From CAZAGD01 sp049699975 (GTDB lineage Bacteria; Desulfobacterota; SM23-61): 10,680 nucleotides of DNA. Location: positions 1-10,680 of the forward strand of contig JBNAWB010000127.1 in NCBI GenBank assembly GCA_049699975.1, read 5' to 3'. The position numbers and the translations under genes are program-made. Of the stretch, positions 6,335-10,680 are shown piece after piece. Under the pieces are notes generated by a model. That model searched no databases and was not told the origin of the DNA. It saw only the letters and a program-made list of their open reading frames with translations. The stretch's first letter is position 1. Every line of letters begins with the position of its first letter.

Positions 6335-7069
6335 AGTTTAATTATTGCGGAGAACATTAGTAAACATTACCAAGTTGCGGCCCTAAAAGTGAGCAAAGAT
6401 TATAAGGTAGGGGAAGTGATAGTGCAAGCCTTGAGAGATGTGAGCTTTGAGATAGAGCCTGGTTCTTTTGTTTCTTTTGTCGGTCCATCTGGAAGCGGGA
6501 AGACAACTCTGCTTAATTTGCTTGGTTGTTTAGATAAACCTACCAAAGGGACCCTTTTGGTAGCCGGTGAAGATGTGCAGAAAATGGATCGGAAACAAAG
6601 CGCTTTGTTTCGCGGAAACAATATTGGCTTTATTTTCCAGGATTTCAATCTTTTGCCTGTATTGACCGTCTTTGAAAATATCGAGTATCCCCTGCTCATG
6701 GTGCAAAAAGTCCCTGAAAAGGAAAGGGAAAAAAGGATTTTGATGCTTCTGGAAGCTGTAGGAATGGTGGATCAGGCGGATAAATATCCTGACCAAATTT
6801 CAGGAGGACAAAAGCAGAGGGTGGCCGTGGCCCGAGCTTTGGTAACTCAACCTAAATTAATCCTGGCAGATGAACCTACCGCCAACCTTGATTCGAAGAC
6901 AGCCTTCACGGTAATTAGTTTAATGAAAAAAATGAGGGATGAACTGCAAACTACATTTATTTTTTCTACGCACGATCAGCGGATTGTGGGAGAGGCCGAA
7001 ATAATCTACAGCTTGGCGGATGGAGAGCTGGTGGGTAGGCAGGTAAAGGAGGGAAGAAGGAATGGCTAA
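6332..7069 (+). CDS. ABC transporter ATPase, LolD/MacB family
   Basis: A 245-residue ATP-binding subunit. Seen: Walker A GPSGSGKT (51-58), Q-loop FQDFNLLP (102-109), signature SGGQKQRVAVARAL (157-170), Walker B LILADEPTANLD (176-187) and H-loop H214 in FSTHD. These place it in the LolD/MacB/FtsE group, which powers mechanotransmission permeases rather than conventional import. It overlaps the permease gene by 8 nt, so the two are coupled; the complex would contain two copies of each. Odd: near the N-terminus the A-loop-type motif appears twice, ISKHYQ (9-14) and VSKDYKVGEVIVQAL (20-34); family members normally have one copy leading straight into the ALRDVSFEI block, so residues 9-19 look like a small duplication or insertion. 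All catalytic motifs are intact. Confidence 0.92.
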   Translation: MSLIIAENISKHYQVAALKVSKDYKVGEVIVQALRDVSFEIEPGSFVSFVGPSGSGKTTLLNLLGCLDKPTKGTLLVAGEDVQKMDRKQSALFRGNNIGFIFQDFNLLPVLTVFENIEYPLLMVQKVPEKEREKRILMLLEAVGMVDQADKYPDQISGGQKQRVAVARALVTQPKLILADEPTANLDSKTAFTVISLMKKMRDELQTTFIFSTHDQRIVGEAEIIYSLADGELVGRQVKEGRRNG

Positions 7070-8303
7070 TCTTTTTAAAATTGCTGTACGCAATCTTTTC
7101 CGTTATAAAAGAAGGACAATTCTAACTACTTCTTTGATTGCTATTGGCGTAATCTTCGTTTTGGGCTATATAGCAATCGCCGGTTCATTTAAAAACATGA
7201 TGATAAGCCAAATTACTGACTCCATGCTCGGCCATTTACAAATTCACCGCAAAGGGTATCTGGCGGCTATTGAAAATTTGCCGCTTAATTTAAATCTGAA
7301 GGCCCAAGCATATAAAAAATTAGAGGGGGTGTTAAATAAGCAAGAGGAAGTTGAAGCCTTTTCACCGCGCATTAAATTCGGAGGGATGTTTAGTAATTTT
7401 GTGGAAACAACCAATATTCGGTTGAATGGCGTTATTCCAGAAAGGGAATTCAAGACTATTCCTCTCTTGGGTTCGCGCATCCAAAATGGCCAGAAGACTC
7501 TTTATAAAGGGGAAATTTTAATCCCAGAACTTTTAGCCAGAGGAATGAAGGTAAAAGTAGGGGATACGGTGGTAGTAGTGGCCACGAATAAAGATGGTTC
7601 AGTAAATGGTAAACAATTCAAGGTAGTGGGCGTACTGGAAAGTGCTTCGGGGCCTGGAGGGAGGGACGGGTATATTCATCTAGAAGATGCCATGGAAACT
7701 TTACGGATGGAAGAAATGGAAGTAAGTGAAGTAGCGATCCGCTTAAAAGATTTTGCCCAGGTGGATACTTTTACTAAAAAGTTAGAAGAGATTCTATCTG
7801 GGGAAGTAAGCAAACAGGGGACTCCTATATATGAGGTTAGTTCTTGGGAAAAGTTATCTCCCTTTTATAATATAGCCCGCATGATCGATATTATGACTAT
7901 CTTTATCCAGATCATGCTCATTGCCGTGGTGTTAATAAGCGTAATGAATGTCTTGATCATGGCCGTGTACGAAAGAATTCGCGAGATAGGAACCATTGCT
8001 GCTATTGGTACCTTACCTAATAAGATTTTAGCTATGTTCATGGTGGAAGGACTATGCTTAGGAGCAATGGGTGCGGTGATTGGCGATGTAATCGGCTCTA
8101 TCATCATTTATGTCTTAAATTTTTCGGGGATCATTACTTTCGATTTTGGTCGCCAGAAAAATCTGGTCTTGCTACCTACAATTTCGGCCATGGACATTAT
8201 GTTTATTTCAGCTATTGTCATTCTGGTGGCGGTGGTGGCTAGTCTTCAGCCAGCTTGGAAAGCTTCGCGCATGGAACCTATCAAAGCACTGAGGCACGTG
8301 TAA
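7062..8303 (+). CDS. ABC transporter permease, FtsX/MacB/LolC-E type
   Basis: A 413-residue permease with the four-helix plan of the type VII (MacB/LolCDE/FtsX) superfamily: TM1 at about 20-41, a periplasmic MacB-PCD-like domain (about 42-275), then TM2 (277-302), TM3 (322-352) and TM4 (377-395). The coupling-helix region YERIREIGTIAAIGTLPNKI (303-322) and the terminal motif PAWKASRMEPIKAL (397-410) are characteristic. Such proteins convert cytoplasmic ATP hydrolysis into movements of the periplasmic domain, either extracting lipoproteins (Lol) or pumping periplasmic substrates (MacB). It starts at ATG 7062 with GGAGGG (7048-7053) 8 nt upstream, inside the ATPase gene. Only one permease gene is present, so a homodimer is expected, unlike the LolC/LolE heterodimer. 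A LolA-like protein and a beta-barrel are encoded next, which points to a Lol-like rather than a MacA-TolC-like route. Confidence 0.9.
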   Translation: MANLFKIAVRNLFRYKRRTILTTSLIAIGVIFVLGYIAIAGSFKNMMISQITDSMLGHLQIHRKGYLAAIENLPLNLNLKAQAYKKLEGVLNKQEEVEAFSPRIKFGGMFSNFVETTNIRLNGVIPEREFKTIPLLGSRIQNGQKTLYKGEILIPELLARGMKVKVGDTVVVVATNKDGSVNGKQFKVVGVLESASGPGGRDGYIHLEDAMETLRMEEMEVSEVAIRLKDFAQVDTFTKKLEEILSGEVSKQGTPIYEVSSWEKLSPFYNIARMIDIMTIFIQIMLIAVVLISVMNVLIMAVYERIREIGTIAAIGTLPNKILAMFMVEGLCLGAMGAVIGDVIGSIIIYVLNFSGIITFDFGRQKNLVLLPTISAMDIMFISAIVILVAVVASLQPAWKASRMEPIKALRHV

Positions 8304-8360
8304 CCTCTCCTAACCTCCCCTTAAGTTAGGAGGAGGCAAGGTGGGGTTAAGAAAGAGAGG
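8304..8360. repeat. Palindromic intergenic element between the permease and LolA-like genes
   Basis: Seen: an 8-bp perfect inverted repeat CTCCTAAC (8307-8314) / GTTAGGAG (8325-8332) with a 10-nt loop, and an outer pair CCTCTC (8304-8309) / GAGAGG (8355-8360) closing the whole 57-nt gap. It starts right after the permease stop, and its right edge GAGAGG is also the ribosome binding site of the next gene, 6 nt before ATG 8367. No T-run follows, so it is not a standard terminator. The style (CCTCTCC-TAACC-...-GGTTAA-GAGAGG) resembles dispersed palindromic intergenic repeats. Alternative view: an RNA hairpin that tunes expression of downstream genes relative to the transporter. Confidence 0.45.
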
Positions 8361-8366
8361 TTGGAT

Positions 8367-9098
8367 ATGAAGAAAATTCTGATTAGTTTATTTATGCTAT
8401 TTGTTTCTATTCAGGCTTATGCCATAGATGGGGCCCAGCTACTAAAGCAGATTGATAGAAATCTGAATCCTGAATCCTTTGAGACATACCGCAAATTAAT
8501 TAATGTCGAGCCGGATGGCCGAAAGAAAGAATATGTTCTTTTTTCGGTCAAAAAAGGTTTGGACAAAGTGGCGGCGCTTTTCTTGGAACCAGCCAGCGAA
8601 AGGGGGAGAAGTACCTTACGCTTGGGAGAAAATATGTGGCTATATATTCCCAATGTAGGGAAGCCGATTCGCATTACCAGCTTGCAATCCGTCATCGGTG
8701 GGGTTTTTAATAATGCAGATATTTTGCAACTTGACTATGCAGCCGAATATGAGGTGGTGAAGTTAGATGAGAGCGGCCAAGAATATTTTTTGCTTCTTAA
8801 AGCCAAAAACAAAACTGTGGCCTATGATCAATTGCAACTCTGGGCAGATAAAAAGATAAAATTACCCACGAAAATTGAATGCTTAACCGAAGCAGGAATG
8901 CTGATCAAGACGCTCTATTTTAAACAGGTAAAAGATTTTGGCGGTGGCATTGTACGACCATCATACATTGAGACTGATAGCCCATTGTACAAAGGATACA
9001 GATCGGTCATGATCTTCGCCAAAATTCAGAAGAGAGAATTTAAGGATGAGGTTTTCACCCTTACTTTCATGCCCAACTTGGATTCACTTCGGAAATAG
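8367..9098 (+). CDS. LolA-like periplasmic protein (outer membrane lipoprotein-sorting protein family)
   Basis: A 243-residue exported protein of the LolA-like family PF17131 (by recall). Seen: a signal peptide MKKILISLFMLFVSIQAYA cleaved after residue 19; a domain rich in beta strands with the family hallmark RGRSTLRLGENMWLYIP (79-95), then KPIRITSLQSVIGGVF (99-114) and NADILQLDYAAEYEV (116-130); and a terminal strand region ending VFTLTFMPNLDSLRK. LolA-fold proteins hold acyl chains in a hydrophobic half-barrel while crossing the periplasm. The length fits the family. The start at ATG 8367 (GAGAGG at 8355-8360) is preferred to the in-frame TTG at 8361. It lies between an inner-membrane ABC transporter and an outer-membrane barrel, so the inferred job is carrying a lipid or lipoprotein between them. 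It is not LolA itself; that name is avoided because the family is distinct. Confidence 0.85.
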   Translation: MKKILISLFMLFVSIQAYAIDGAQLLKQIDRNLNPESFETYRKLINVEPDGRKKEYVLFSVKKGLDKVAALFLEPASERGRSTLRLGENMWLYIPNVGKPIRITSLQSVIGGVFNNADILQLDYAAEYEVVKLDESGQEYFLLLKAKNKTVAYDQLQLWADKKIKLPTKIECLTEAGMLIKTLYFKQVKDFGGGIVRPSYIETDSPLYKGYRSVMIFAKIQKREFKDEVFTLTFMPNLDSLRK

Positions 9099-9136
9099 GC
9101 AAAACGACGTACATAGATTTTCGAGAAAGAAAACTT

Positions 9137-10450
9137 GTGTGGCGGGCTAAGCTATATCTTCTTGTTGTTCTTTTATTTCTTATTATATCAGGACTGGTTT
9201 ATGCCTCGGAAGAAAAGGAAGAATTTAAGTTTGAACTTTCCGAGGTAGAAAAGAAACCCTATCATTTAGGTGGATATGGAGAATTTCGTCCAGTTTTGAA
9301 TGTTCTCGATCGGGATGCTGCCCTTTATAAATTAAAATTTTACAATCGGGACGAAGGTAAAACCACTGCAGAATATAATTTCAAGCTCCTCGTTGATGGG
9401 AGTTATGAACAAGACCAAGCCCGCATTTTCCTCCGCCTTAGCTACGATCTAAATCATACATATTTAGGTTGGCATGACGAATTAAAGCCTTACGAAGCTT
9501 TATTTTCCTTAAAACCTTCTCCTTCCTTCACTCTGGATATAGGAAAGAAGACTCTAAAATGGGGGAAAGGTTATGCCTGGAATCCCGTAGCCTTCATCGA
9601 TCGTGCCAAAGATCCTGACGAACCCGATTTGGCTCTGGAAGGTTTTTGGGTAATTTCTGCAGATTATATTCGAAGCTTTTCTGGCCCCCTAAAAACCATT
9701 TCTTTTACCCCCGTTTTCTTACCTGTTTTAGACAATATCAACGATGATTTCGGCAAAATTGATCAAGCTAATGTGGGGGCCAAGCTGTATTTTCTTTTCT
9801 ATGACACAGATATAGATTTAATTTTTTTTACGGGCGGGAGTCGCTCCTCGAGGTATGGGTTTGATTTTTCTCGCAATATCACTTCTAACTTTGAAATCCA
9901 CGGTGAGTTTGCCTATATCGAGGATTTTCAGAAAAAATACTCAGACCCCCAAGGGAATATCAATACTTCAACTTATGATACAGTCAGCTTCCTCTTGGGT
10001 ATTCGCTATCTGAGCCAAAGAGAGACTACTTATATAATAGAATATTATCGAAATGGGACTGGTTTTAGCAAAGAAGAATTCGCCGCCTATTACCACCTGG
10101 TTAATCAGGCTTATATGAGTTATTCAAGGACGGGCAGCGAAGCTCTTATGGGAAAAGCAGCAAACTTGGGTCAAGGGAATTACGGACGCCCCAACCCAAT
10201 GAGAGATTATCTTTATCTAAGAATTAGTCAAAAAGAACCTTTTGATATTTTGTATTTTACGCCTGCCTTAACTACCATTTTAAATCTACGCGATTTAAGT
10301 TTTTCCCTTTCTCCAGAAATTTCCTATACGGCGATTAAAAATTTAGAATTGCGCTTAAAGGCCTATTTCCTAATTGGCGCAAGGGAGACAGAATTTGGCG
10401 AGAAGCCAAATGATTTTCGCATAGAATTTAGGGCTAGGTATTATTTTTAA
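9137..10450 (+). CDS. Outer-membrane beta-barrel protein associated with the Lol-like transporter
   Basis: A 437-residue predicted outer-membrane protein. Seen: a signal peptide (hydrophobic 6-22, cleavage after VYA at 21-23), alternating amphipathic strands with aromatic girdles across the whole length, and a C-terminus RIEFRARYYF ending in phenylalanine, the usual recognition end for barrel assembly. A conserved block KKTLKWGKGYAWNPVAFIDR (137-156) followed by AKDPDEPDLALEG resembles the DUF1302-like or 'alginate-export-like' barrels that accompany LolA-like proteins and exporters; exact family membership is uncertain. Translation starts at GTG 9137, the first plausible start codon, with a weak GAGAAAG (9123-9129); no ATG start lies near. 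It is 38 nt after the LolA-like gene and is the last gene of the cluster. Inferred role: outer-membrane exit or insertion point for the transported lipid or lipoprotein. The transported substrate cannot be told from sequence. Confidence 0.75.
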   Translation: MWRAKLYLLVVLLFLIISGLVYASEEKEEFKFELSEVEKKPYHLGGYGEFRPVLNVLDRDAALYKLKFYNRDEGKTTAEYNFKLLVDGSYEQDQARIFLRLSYDLNHTYLGWHDELKPYEALFSLKPSPSFTLDIGKKTLKWGKGYAWNPVAFIDRAKDPDEPDLALEGFWVISADYIRSFSGPLKTISFTPVFLPVLDNINDDFGKIDQANVGAKLYFLFYDTDIDLIFFTGGSRSSRYGFDFSRNITSNFEIHGEFAYIEDFQKKYSDPQGNINTSTYDTVSFLLGIRYLSQRETTYIIEYYRNGTGFSKEEFAAYYHLVNQAYMSYSRTGSEALMGKAANLGQGNYGRPNPMRDYLYLRISQKEPFDILYFTPALTTILNLRDLSFSLSPEISYTAIKNLELRLKAYFLIGARETEFGEKPNDFRIEFRARYYF

Positions 10451-10680
10451 AAGGGGGAAAATTATTTATCGTCAGGCGCAAGGCGGGAGCGCGGAAGGAG
10501 AAAAAGCAAAAAGAGCGAAAAGCAAGGGGCGCGGAGCAAGGAGCATGGAGTAGGGGAAAAGCGCATGGCGCAAAGGGAAAAGACAGTGCTGCAGTAGAAA
10601 AAAATAGGCAAAGCGCTAAGCGCAGAGCGCAGAGCGAAAATCGAAAAGAAGTGCTGCCGTAGGGAAGTGATGCAGTGGCG
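10451..10680. repeat. Gene-free, purine-rich degenerate repeat tract
   Basis: No coding region is supported in the last 230 bases. The + strand is strongly purine-rich (51 of 60 bases in 10501-10560). It contains short iterations of GCGC/GAGC units, such as GGAGCAAGGAGCATGGAG (10533-10550) and AAGCGCTAAGCGCAGAGCGC (10611-10630). It also has three copies of a 13-mer: AGTGCTGCAGTAG (10585-10597), AGTGCTGCCGTAG (10650-10662) and AGTGATGCAGTGG (10666-10678). The tract runs off the end of the window, so its full extent is unknown. No terminator with a T-run is visible after the beta-barrel gene. Confidence 0.7.

Noticed and set aside
8307..8340. Rho-independent terminator after the permease gene
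   Set aside because: The hairpin is followed by purine-rich sequence and no T-run, and the downstream genes appear functionally linked to the transporter.
10451..10680. CRISPR array in the terminal repeat tract
   Set aside because: Repeat units are short, degenerate and irregularly spaced (about 65 and 16 bp apart), with no uniform spacers and no cas gene nearby.

Overview
The window carries eleven protein-coding genes, all on the + strand and tightly spaced. Several start and stop codons overlap. I see no rRNA, tRNA, CRISPR array, transposase or phage gene. The organism is a diderm (Gram-negative-type) bacterium: there are periplasmic signal peptides, a LolA-like periplasmic protein and an outer-membrane beta-barrel ending in phenylalanine. 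Base composition is moderately AT-rich. The NapH-like ferredoxin, the Spy/ZraP-like protein, the OB-like protein and the intergenic repeats resemble what I know from Desulfobacterota (deltaproteobacteria-like) and related anaerobic lineages, but the sequence alone does not fix the taxon.

Region A (69-3094) is a three-gene operon: a secreted retropepsin-like protease, a membrane protein with an inactive periplasmic transglutaminase-like domain followed by seven transmembrane helices, and a RimK-like ATP-grasp amino-acid/peptide ligase. The genes are joined by two ATGA overlaps, and a hairpin followed by a T-run comes after the last one. This module has been noticed in comparative genomics. It looks like an ATP-dependent peptide-bond-forming enzyme coupled to a periplasmic processing apparatus, with unknown substrate.

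Region B (3095-6232) has a near-palindrome, then a Spy/CpxP/ZraP-like periplasmic protein, a small secreted beta-rich (OB-like) protein with a tryptophan-rich N-terminus, an unrecognised six-helix membrane protein, and a NapH/RdxA-like membrane protein with two cytoplasmic-type 4Fe-4S clusters plus an unusual N-terminal helical-repeat domain. Together these suggest an envelope stress, metal or redox module.

Region C (6332-10450) is a LolD/MacB-type ATPase, a FtsX/MacB-type permease, a LolA-like periplasmic protein and a large outer-membrane beta-barrel. The order runs from inner membrane to periplasm to outer membrane and reads as a dedicated trans-envelope lipid or lipoprotein export system. 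Repeat-like sequence lies before the ATPase gene (6252-6283) and between the permease and LolA-like genes (8304-8360). The last 230 bases (10451-10680) are purine-rich degenerate repeats with no gene.
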